This document shows, one piece after another, positions 5,986 to 11,135 of a stretch of 11,787 nt of DNA (positions are counted from its first letter, which is position 1; every line of letters begins with the position of its first letter). A program made the position numbers and the translations under genes. Below the pieces are notes generated by a model that was not told the DNA's origin, made no database searches, and was given only the letters and a program-made list of their open reading frames with translations. Source of the DNA: Chrysiogenia bacterium. Lineage in GTDB: Bacteria > JAGRBM01. The stretch spans positions 1 to 11,787 of the forward strand of contig JAGRBM010000089.1 in NCBI GenBank assembly GCA_020434085.1, in the 5' to 3' direction.

Positions 5986-6516
5986 ATGAACCAGAATGGC
6001 AAACCCATCCTGCGCGAGGAGCAGCTTTTCCGTAAAGCCTGGACCGGCTGGATCATGCTGCCGGGCGCGCTGATTATGACTGGCGTGCTGGTCACTTCGT
6101 TTTACGAGCTCAACTGTGCCGCCCAGCAGGGGCGTCCCATGCCGCCGTGGTTCATCTGGCTGGTGCTCGCGTTGCTCGTCGTGGTGAATATCGGCCTCTA
6201 TTATCTTTACGGATGCGGCAAGCTCGTGACCGAAATCCGCGTGGACGGCATTGCCGTGCGATTCTTTCCGCTTACCCGGGACCGCTTTTTTCCCTGGAGC
6301 GAAATCGCCACGGTCGAGGCGCGGCATTACCGTCCCATTTTCGAATACGGTGGCTGGGGCGTTCGCGGCCTGGGAAAAAACAAGGCCTGGAATGTGAGCG
6401 GCAACGAGGGATTGCAGCTCGTCTTCAAGGACGGCAGGCGTTTTCTCATTGGATCGCAGATGGCCGCCGCACTGGAAGAAGCCGCGCACAGAGCGAGGGA
6501 GGAATCCTGTCTATGA
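5986..6516 (+). CDS. DUF6141-like two-TM membrane protein
   Basis: The protein has 176 residues. ATG 5986 is chosen over the upstream in-frame ATG at 5938, which lies inside the previous gene's terminator. Residues about 19-40 (WTGWIMLPGALIMTGVLVTSF) and 55-76 form two membrane helices. They are followed by a soluble C-terminal domain with TEIRVDGIAVRFFPLTRDRFFPWSEI, EARHYRPIFEYGGWGVRG and AWNVSGNEGLQLVFKDGRRFLIGSQ. The FFP.....PW.EI and YGGWGVR..GK..NVSGN.GLQL pattern is what I recall for the DUF6141 group, which resembles bacterial PH-like membrane proteins of unknown function. It probably sits in the inner membrane with the PH-like domain in the cytoplasm. Its stop (TGA 6514-6516) overlaps the ATG of the lipoprotein gene. 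Confidence 0.75.
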   Translation: MNQNGKPILREEQLFRKAWTGWIMLPGALIMTGVLVTSFYELNCAAQQGRPMPPWFIWLVLALLVVVNIGLYYLYGCGKLVTEIRVDGIAVRFFPLTRDRFFPWSEIATVEARHYRPIFEYGGWGVRGLGKNKAWNVSGNEGLQLVFKDGRRFLIGSQMAAALEEAAHRAREESCL

Positions 6517-7007
6517 AACATCGATACCTGTCAGTGCTGATCTTCGTGCTACTCAGCGCCTGCAAGAACGAGGCGGTCGCGCCGACCAACGAGAACATCC
6601 TGCGCGCCTTCACCCCCGGAATTGCTGCTCCCATTGCCAGCGATCTGGTTCGCGCAGACGGCGACGAATGGATCGTCACCGTGGCTTCACCCCAGAGCGT
6701 GCGCCTCTTCGAATTTCCCGTGACGAATCTCAACGCGAGCCGCATCGCCTATCAGGCCAGCGCAAAGGCCGAGGGCGTTTTCGGCGCCGCCTATCTGGAG
6801 ATGTGGGTGCGTTTTCCGGGCAAAGGGGAGTTCTTCTCGAAGGCGCTCGACACGCCGCTTCAGGGAAACATGGACTGGTCGGAATATTCCGCGCCGTTCT
6901 TTCTGCAGAAAGGCCAGGCGCCCGATCGCATCCGTCTGCAGCTCACCTTCGCTGACCGGGGAACCGTGCGTTTGAAGAATGTGCGCGTCGAAAAGACGCC
7001 GCGCTAG
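6513..7007 (+). CDS. Small lipoprotein with a beta-rich domain, function unknown
   Basis: The protein has 164 residues. The true start is ATG 6513, overlapping the previous stop by ATGA and preceded by GAGGGAGG (6495-6502); the longer open frame reaching back to 6147 lies within the previous gene and should be ignored. The N-terminus MKHRYLSVLIFVLLSAC is a lipoprotein signal with lipobox LSAC, so Cys17 should be lipidated; Lys at +2 does not suggest inner-membrane retention by the E. coli Asp+2 rule. The mature part is predicted mostly beta (YLEMWVRFPG, NMDWSEYSAPFFLQKGQ, PDRIRLQLTF, GTVRLKNVRV) and resembles jelly-roll, carbohydrate-binding-like domains that have no catalytic residues. It is co-transcribed with the DUF6141-like gene. 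The stop TAG overlaps the stop of the convergent psd gene in the palindrome CTAG. Confidence 0.75.
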   Translation: MKHRYLSVLIFVLLSACKNEAVAPTNENILRAFTPGIAAPIASDLVRADGDEWIVTVASPQSVRLFEFPVTNLNASRIAYQASAKAEGVFGAAYLEMWVRFPGKGEFFSKALDTPLQGNMDWSEYSAPFFLQKGQAPDRIRLQLTFADRGTVRLKNVRVEKTPR

Positions 7008-7867
7008 GTCAGATTTCCAATCACCTCACCCAGAACCATTTTCTGCTCGGGAGAGAGTTCGCCCAACTTCCCCGTTCCCTTTGGAACCAGCAGCACCACG
7101 GTCGAGCCCATGTGGAAGCGGCCCACCTCGTCGCCCTTGGCAAAGCGCGGGGCGTCTTTCTCGCTGTAGTCCCACACGCGCGGGCGGCCCTTCTTGCTTC
7201 CCTTCGCCGGGGCGACGACGCCCTCCCACGCGACCGAGATGCTCCCCACGATGAGCGCCCCCACGAACACCATCGCCATGGGTCCGGCGGGCGTGTCGAA
7301 GGAAATGGCCACGCGCTCATTGCGCGAGAAGAGCGCCTCACGCGCGCGCACCGTGCGCGGATTGACGGCAAAGAGATAGCCGGGCAAGTAGGCCATGCGA
7401 GTTACCACGCCGGCCGCGGGCGCATGCATGCGGTGGTAGTCGCGCGGCGAGAGATAGATTGTTGCGAACTGGCCGCCCAGGAATTTCTCGGCCTCGGCCT
7501 CACTTCCCAGCAGCTCGGCCATGGCATAGTCGCGACCCTTGGCCTGGTAGATGCGCCCTTCCTCAATGGGTCCGGCGGAAGAGACTGCGCCGTCCACGGG
7601 TGAGACGATGCTCTTTTCGCCTGCATCGATGCTGCGCGCGCCGGGCTTGAGCTTGCGCGTAAAGAAGGCGTCGAAGTCGGCGAAACCACCCTCGGGCACC
7701 ACCGCTTCTTCAATGTTGATGTCATAGAGCTTCACAAAAAAACGCCCGACTGCGCGCACCAGGGCGCGGGCCTTCAGGCGCGTCAGCCAGCCCACAAAGG
7801 CCGAAAGCGCGTGCTGGGGAAGAAGCCCCTGGAAAGCCACGAAGGCGCGGTCGGAAAACTTGCTCAC
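7004..7867 (-). CDS. psd: Phosphatidylserine decarboxylase proenzyme
   Basis: The protein has 287 residues and begins with GTG (complement of 7865-7867), with GAGGA 8 nt upstream on the minus strand. The enzyme decarboxylates phosphatidylserine to phosphatidylethanolamine at the inner membrane. It is made as a proenzyme that cleaves itself at a G-S bond to create the pyruvoyl cofactor. The expected residues are present: SPVDG with Asp92, YHRMHAP with His148 (catalytic His, H145 adjacent), and GRFHMGSTVVLL with the cleavage at Gly254-Ser255. The Asp-His-Ser set is therefore intact. The local motif is MGST where E. coli has LGST. The length is somewhat shorter than the E. coli enzyme (322 residues), as is common in other bacteria. 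It is downstream of a lipoprotein gene with a 23-nt gap, probably one operon. PE is also the main acyl donor for lipoprotein maturation, which fits the envelope genes nearby. Confidence 0.95.
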   Translation of the reverse strand: MSKFSDRAFVAFQGLLPQHALSAFVGWLTRLKARALVRAVGRFFVKLYDINIEEAVVPEGGFADFDAFFTRKLKPGARSIDAGEKSIVSPVDGAVSSAGPIEEGRIYQAKGRDYAMAELLGSEAEAEKFLGGQFATIYLSPRDYHRMHAPAAGVVTRMAYLPGYLFAVNPRTVRAREALFSRNERVAISFDTPAGPMAMVFVGALIVGSISVAWEGVVAPAKGSKKGRPRVWDYSEKDAPRFAKGDEVGRFHMGSTVVLLVPKGTGKLGELSPEQKMVLGEVIGNLT

Positions 7868-7890
7868 GAGAGGTCCTCGGGGGGGGTTGC

Positions 7891-8607
7891 TTACGGACAG
7901 GCCGCGGCACCCGGATCATGCGGGCGCACGATGATCTTGTCGATCACCAGACAACGCGAAACCGCCCTCACCGTGTCGGGATTGTTGAAGATCGGCAGCC
8001 CGGGATTCAGGCGCACGCCGTTGTAGATGAAATGCGAGCGCAGCGTCGAATCCTGCGCGTTGGTAGGCGGCGCACTGTCCTGGGTGATGATGAGCTCGAC
8101 GTCGGCATCCGTGGTCCCCACCAGATACGTGTGGTTTCTCGCCAGCGGCACGTCGGTCCCGCTGACGATGAGCGAACCCGGACTGGTATCGTTGACCGGC
8201 GGGCTGCTCAGGGGCGTCGGGGTGAACCCCGCGTTCACGTCCGTCAGGTCCCACTGCAGGTCCCAGAAACTGTAGGGGATGTTCGCGTTGTCCGGTCCGA
8301 TCTCTGCACAGCTATAGAGCGAGCGGTAGGTCACAAAACCGGTGGTCCCGACAACCCGCGTGGTTTCCACGGGCCAGACGCCGGCGACCTCGTCCTGCAG
8401 TGCCAGCCGGCTGAACAGGGTGCAGCCGCTCACCAGGTCGACGTCGATCACCTGCTGCACGCCGCGCTCGTCGACGGCCAGGTTGGGGCTGTTCAGGTTC
8501 ATCGAAATGGACACCGGAAAATAGGGGTCATTGGAGCCGCAACCCGCCAACACCGGAAGGACAAGCAACCAAAGAAAGGCCAGAATTCTTTTTGATGCAT
8601 CGTGCAT
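7891..8607 (-). CDS. Lipoprotein of unknown function upstream of psd
   Basis: The protein has 238 residues from ATG 8607 (minus strand). This start is chosen because it opens on a lipoprotein signal, MHDASKR followed by a hydrophobic stretch ending VLAGC, with Cys23 as the lipidated residue and Gly at +2. The longer frame to 8688 adds 27 residues that would bury this signal. No strong Shine-Dalgarno is visible. The mature part is beta-rich and low in charge, with many Asp, Asn, Pro and Thr, three further cysteines in the middle (VSGCTLF, LYSCAEI) and C-terminus (SRCLV, AAACP), and no catalytic motif that I recognise. Tyr/Thr/Val-rich strands such as VELIITQDS suggest an extracellular beta-sandwich. 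It lies 23 nt upstream of psd, so expression may be coupled. Confidence 0.7.
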   Translation of the reverse strand: MHDASKRILAFLWLLVLPVLAGCGSNDPYFPVSISMNLNSPNLAVDERGVQQVIDVDLVSGCTLFSRLALQDEVAGVWPVETTRVVGTTGFVTYRSLYSCAEIGPDNANIPYSFWDLQWDLTDVNAGFTPTPLSSPPVNDTSPGSLIVSGTDVPLARNHTYLVGTTDADVELIITQDSAPPTNAQDSTLRSHFIYNGVRLNPGLPIFNNPDTVRAVSRCLVIDKIIVRPHDPGAAACP

Positions 8608-8782
8608 GGAGCGCCAAGCGTAGTCCCACCCGCCCTGCGCCAGCAACAATTTGCGAAGCAGAGCCGCCCGAGGGCAAGGACGGGACATTTTTTCCGAATC
8701 TTCACATGCTCGTCGTGACAGTTTTGGCTCTCCGTGCCCTTAGGGGGGCTTCTGCATGAGTCTCCCGGATGCTCACCAAATT

Positions 8783-8806
8783 CATAAGTAATTTCAATCA
8801 CTTATG
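8783..8806. repeat. Inverted repeat in AT-rich stretch (CATAAGT/ACTTATG)
   Basis: CATAAGT at 8783-8789 and its reverse complement ACTTATG at 8800-8806 are separated by 10 nt. They lie in an AT-rich stretch (about 8775-8822). The 11-mer AAGTAATTTCA starts inside it (8786-8796) and recurs exactly at 8923-8933. It may be an AT-rich origin element or a protein-binding site. Confidence 0.4.
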
Positions 8807-8871
8807 TCACATTTCTCAAGTAACGCCGACACAGTCGCGCAAATGGCCTGATTCCGGAGGGATTCACAACT

Positions 8872-8891
8872 TTACCCACAACTGTGGATAA
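8872..8891. promoter_or_regulatory. Convergent DnaA-box pair 1
   Basis: TTACCCACA (8872-8880, plus strand, one mismatch from TTATCCACA) and TGTGGATAA (8883-8891, perfect box on the minus strand) face each other across 2 bp, giving a near-perfect 20-bp palindrome. Weaker 7-of-9 matches flank it at 8860-8868, 8896-8904 and 8917-8925, so this is a cluster. Confidence 0.75.
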
Positions 8892-8961
8892 CTCCTGTGA
8901 AAACATTAAAATTGAATTATCCAAGTAATTTCAGGAAGTTAACGAAAGTTGTTCTTTTTTC

Positions 8962-8989
8962 TTGCATCCCGTTGGGGGTCGAATAGACT
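8962..8989 (+). promoter_or_regulatory. Possible promoter of the structured RNA
   Basis: TTGCAT (8962-8967) and TAGACT (8984-8989) are separated by 16 nt, each matching the sigma-70 hexamers at 4 of 6 positions. The expected start, about 8993-8996, falls at the beginning of the candidate RNA's closing stem. Confidence 0.35.
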
Positions 8990-8991
8990 GC

Positions 8992-9150
8992 CGTCCTGTC
9001 AGTGGTTTGGGTCTTTTTCTCCCCTCTGACTGGCTTGGGAAGAGCCGGTGGGAACTGGCGGCAAAATTCGGGAAAATGGTGATTTTTTCCCCGGTTTCGT
9101 CGTCGGAATGGGAGGTTATTCGCCCTGTTGTACTGACAGGGCGTTTGTTT
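8992..9150 (+). ncRNA. Candidate structured RNA with 6S-like architecture
   Basis: The two ends pair: CGTCCTGTCAGT (8992-9003) with ACTGACAGGGCG (9132-9143), 12 bp with one G-T. Inside, TCTCCC (9018-9023) pairs with GGGAGG (9110-9115) and CTGAC (9026-9030) with GTCGG (9102-9106). That leaves a large internal bubble with 14 nt on the 5' side (9004-9017) and 16 nt on the 3' side (9116-9131). Local hairpins fill the apical part: GCCGGT/ACTGGC (9044-9049 with 9054-9059) and CGGGAAAA with TTTTCCC(C)G (9069-9076 with 9085-9093). The 3' end overlaps an intrinsic terminator. A closing stem, a central bubble of this size and a terminal stem are the defining layout of 6S RNA (ssrS), which binds RNA polymerase. 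At about 155 nt it is shorter than typical 6S (180-200 nt), and no conserved bases were verified. It could instead be a novel origin-linked RNA or a cis element. Confidence 0.4.
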
Positions 9151-9155
9151 TTGGT
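9121..9155 (+). terminator. Rho-independent terminator in the region before dnaA
   Basis: CGCCCTGT (9121-9128) pairs perfectly with ACAGGGCG (9136-9143) around a 7-nt loop, followed by TTTGTTTTT. It points in the plus direction with no protein gene upstream, which implies a short transcript ending here. The right arm also pairs with the distant 8992-9003, so the two structures are mutually exclusive. Confidence 0.75.
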
Positions 9156-9274
9156 GGGAAGTTTTCATCCACGTTTGAACATTCTGGGATCGGGTCCAAA
9201 GACCTTGCGTAAACACGTCGAAATTTGTCCCTCGAAGTGCGGCTAACCGTCCGTAATTCGTAGGCTTTTTCGAC

Positions 9275-9305
9275 TTATTCACAGTTGTGGGCAAAGTGTG
9301 GGGAA
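9275..9305. promoter_or_regulatory. Convergent DnaA-box pair 2 plus a third box, upstream of dnaA
   Basis: TTATTCACA (9275-9283) is a perfect TTATNCACA box. It faces TGTGGGCAA (9286-9294, minus strand, two mismatches) across 2 bp, the same 9+2+9 geometry as pair 1. A third minus-strand box-like site, TGTGGGGAA (9297-9305), follows after another 2 bp, so sites repeat every 11 bp, one helical turn. The position, about 45-75 nt before the dnaA ATG, suits DnaA autoregulation as well as origin binding. Confidence 0.7.
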
Positions 9306-9349
9306 AACTCCCCCTCGCCAGGCCGCACACCGGGGGAAATGCACGTAAA

Positions 9350-10735
9350 ATGGAGAACCTCTGGGAACGCTCGCTTCCGCTTTTCCAACAGTCCATGAAG
9401 GACTCGACCTTTGATCGATGGGTTCGCCCCATTCGTTTCGGTCGGCTCGAAGGCGAGCGCATGTACCTCCAGGTTCCCAGCGTCTTCTTCAAGGACTACC
9501 TGCAGGAAGGTTTCCTCGATCTCTTCCAGAACAAGATCTACGAATCGTTTGCCGAGCGCTACCAGATCGTGCTGGAAGTCGCTGCGGACGATCCCGCGCG
9601 CGCCGGCAACGGTCACAACCCGGCCCAGAGCACCGCGCCCTCGCGCCCGCCCCAGCCGGTGCCCCCGCATCGCAACCCCAGCGCCGCGCGTGAGCGCGTC
9701 ATCGGCAACCGGCTGAGTCCGCGCTACGTGTTCGAGAACTTCGTCGTGGGCAAGTCCAATGACTTCGCCCATGCCGCCTGCCGGGCGGTGGCCGACAACC
9801 CGCATCGCAATGACTACAACCCGCTGTTCATCTTCGGCGGCGTGGGCCTTGGCAAGACGCACCTTGTGAACGCCATCGGCAACCGAATTCTGGACCAGCA
9901 TCCGAACCTTCGAATTGTTTATGTCTCCAGTGAGAATTTCACCAACGAAGTGGTCAGCTCCATCCAGCACCACAAGATGGAGGAGTTCAAGAAGAAGTAT
10001 CGCCGCGACTGCGACATCCTGCTGATCGACGACATCCAGTTCATCGCCGGCAAGGAAACCACCCAGGAAGAGTTTTTCCATACCTTCGAAGAGCTTCACC
10101 ACCAGGGCAAACAGATCGTCGTGACCTCAGACAAGCCCGCGCGCGAGATTGGCGGCCTCGAAGAACGTCTCAAGAGCCGCCTCGACTGGGGCCTCTCCGT
10201 GGACATTCAGCCCCCCGAGCTGGAGACCCGCATCGCGATCCTCCGCCGCAAGGCCGAGACCTTCGGCTTCAACATGGGTGATGACGTCGCCGACTTCCTG
10301 GCAACCTATTGCGGCAACAACATGCGCGAGCTTGAGGGCTCTCTGAACCGCGTCATGGCCTACTGCGAGCTCTCCCAGCGTCCAGCCAGCCTGGAATTGG
10401 TGCAGGAGCTCTTCCAGCACGCCGTTGCCGAGCGCAACCGCAAGCCGACGATCGAGAACATCCAGAAACTTGTGGCCGAACAGTTCAATGTGAAGATTTC
10501 CGACATCAAGGGTCCGCGGAAGCACAAGATCGTTGCGCTTCCGCGTCAGGTTGCCATGTTCCTGTGCCGCAAGCTCACGGGCGCATCCTTCCCCGAAATC
10601 GGTGAAAAATTCGGCGGCCGCGATCACTCGACTGTGATTTACGCCTGCGAAAAGATCGACAATGCAATGAAACAGGACCTCAACCTGCGCCATCGGCTCC
10701 AGACGATCGAGCAAGCGCTCAATCATCCGGCTTGA
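9350..10735 (+). CDS. dnaA: Chromosomal replication initiator protein DnaA
   Basis: The protein has 461 residues. ATG 9350 is chosen because the product then begins with the normal domain I (MENLWERSLPLFQQSMKDST followed by FDRWVRPIRF); the in-frame ATG at 9287 would add 21 residues encoded by the DnaA-box region. Domain II is a Pro/Arg/Ala-rich linker (about residues 83-115). Domain III is the AAA+ ATPase with Walker A GGVGLGKTH (Lys169), Walker B ILLIDDIQF (Asp227-228) and the arginine region GGLEERLKSRLDWGL. Domain IV carries the DNA-binding signature GGRDHSTVIYACEKI (422-436) that reads DnaA boxes. DnaA binds the boxes on both sides of its own gene and melts oriC. It is followed by a possible terminator and then by oriC and dnaN. 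Confidence 0.98.
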   Translation: MENLWERSLPLFQQSMKDSTFDRWVRPIRFGRLEGERMYLQVPSVFFKDYLQEGFLDLFQNKIYESFAERYQIVLEVAADDPARAGNGHNPAQSTAPSRPPQPVPPHRNPSAARERVIGNRLSPRYVFENFVVGKSNDFAHAACRAVADNPHRNDYNPLFIFGGVGLGKTHLVNAIGNRILDQHPNLRIVYVSSENFTNEVVSSIQHHKMEEFKKKYRRDCDILLIDDIQFIAGKETTQEEFFHTFEELHHQGKQIVVTSDKPAREIGGLEERLKSRLDWGLSVDIQPPELETRIAILRRKAETFGFNMGDDVADFLATYCGNNMRELEGSLNRVMAYCELSQRPASLELVQELFQHAVAERNRKPTIENIQKLVAEQFNVKISDIKGPRKHKIVALPRQVAMFLCRKLTGASFPEIGEKFGGRDHSTVIYACEKIDNAMKQDLNLRHRLQTIEQALNHPA

Positions 10736-10761
10736 GTCGCGCACCGGTCCAAAGTCCATCC

Positions 10762-10793
10762 GCCCGCCTAGCAAATGCCTGGCGGGCTGTTTC
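10762..10793 (+). terminator. Possible terminator after dnaA
   Basis: GCCCGCC (10762-10768) pairs perfectly with GGCGGGC (10781-10787) across a 12-nt loop, followed by TGTTTC. The T tract is poor, so termination may be incomplete and dnaA-dnaN read-through remains possible. Confidence 0.5.
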
Positions 10794-10887
10794 GCCTTGT
10801 ACGACGCTGGCAAGGTCCAGGCCCCGATCAGAGCCCGACGCTGCCTCAAAACACGTCGAATTGGGCACAAACCTGGGGATGAACACG

Positions 10888-10917
10888 TTGACGGGCCGGA
10901 AAAGGCTGGGGTACAAA
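10888..10917 (+). promoter_or_regulatory. Possible dnaN promoter
   Basis: TTGACG (10888-10893, 5 of 6) and TACAAA (10912-10917, 4 of 6) are separated by 18 nt. Transcription would start near 10924, right at the first TTCCACAGG box, so DnaA bound there could repress it. The message would run through the unwinding element. Confidence 0.4.
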
Positions 10918-11039
10918 CACAAGGCTTCCACAGGAGCCGACCCGACCAGCGGAAGTTCGGCAGTTTCCCGGAAATTACTCCACGGGAACTACTTCGGCGA
11001 ACCTATGGAAACGAGGGGGGTTTTTCCGGATCTAAACAG

Positions 11040-11101
11040 TTCCACAGGCTCTACTACTACTACTGGTTTAATTAATAAAAATAAGAAGAGTAAGAGTAGA
11101 G
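11040..11101 (+). other. Basal origin unwinding module: DnaA box, DnaA-trios and AT-rich duplex
   Basis: The box TTCCACAGG (11040-11048) is followed by CT and then four exact CTA triplets (11051-11062). On the complementary strand these read 3'-GAT-5', the consensus DnaA-trio that loads DnaA onto single strand. An AT-rich run (GGTTTAATTAATAAAAATAA, 11065-11084) follows as the duplex-unwinding part. The order and spacing closely match the Bacillus subtilis origin, where CCCACAGG is followed by CTACTATTACTTCTACTA and AT-rich DNA. The bottom strand on the far side also shows trio-like triplets (11085-11101). Confidence 0.8.
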
Positions 11102-11135
11102 AACTCCACATCCGGAGCCCGCAGGGAAAGTAACC

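Larger units (their letters stand above)
8608..9349. other. 742-bp origin-proximal intergenic region upstream of dnaA
   Basis: No credible protein gene is visible. The region holds, in order: an AT-rich stretch with an inverted repeat (8783-8806), a cluster of DnaA boxes (8860-8925), a promoter-like site and a candidate structured RNA with terminator (8962-9155), a repeat motif (9211-9222), and a second DnaA-box group close to dnaA (9275-9305). The stretch 8608-8760 shows nothing I can name. Confidence 0.8.
9211..10891 (+). repeat. Dispersed AACACGTYGA repeat flanking dnaA
   Basis: The span covers three separate copies: AAACACGTCGAA at 9211-9222 and at 10849-10860 (12 identical bases), and AACACGTTGA at 10882-10891. 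All are on the plus strand and all lie outside the dnaA coding region. They are not DnaA boxes. Copies 2 and 3 are spaced 32 bp, about three helical turns. Confidence 0.5.
10736..11135. other. oriC: oriC region in the dnaA-dnaN spacer
   Basis: This 400-bp spacer has no credible protein gene. From left to right it holds a possible terminator, two AACACGTYGA repeats (10850-10859, 10882-10891), a DnaA-box-like TTGGGCACA (10861-10869, 7 of 9), TTCCACAGG boxes at 10926-10934 and 11040-11048, several inverted repeats (TTTCC-C-GGAAA at 10964-10974; AGTTTCCCG with CGGGAACT at 10962-10970 and 10983-10990), a G6 run (11015-11020), and a DnaA-trio/AT-rich unwinding module (11040-11101). Position between dnaA and dnaN together with the trio element supports oriC. 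GC skew was not computed. Confidence 0.8.

Noticed and set aside
6147-6512. Long N-terminal extension of the small lipoprotein frame
   Set aside because: It lies entirely inside the DUF6141-like gene in another frame; the lipoprotein signal and strong ribosome-binding site fix the start at 6513.
8690-8760. Possible tRNA or small RNA in the stretch before the AT-rich region
   Set aside because: No cloverleaf, no TTCRANNC T-loop and no convincing terminator could be found.
8962-9246. 94-aa open frame on the plus strand before dnaA
   Set aside because: It spans the structured RNA and its terminator, lacks a Shine-Dalgarno and resembles no protein family.
8917-9492. 191-aa open frame on the minus strand crossing the dnaA start
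   Set aside because: It overlaps the dnaA 5' end, the DnaA boxes and the RNA candidate, has low-complexity basic composition and no family resemblance; it is chance coding in a GC-rich window.
10732-11133. 133-aa open frame on the plus strand between dnaA and dnaN
   Set aside because: It translates the origin repeats and CTA trios (Ser/Thr/Lys-rich C-terminal part), overlaps the dnaA stop and has no ribosome-binding site; oriC explains the sequence better.
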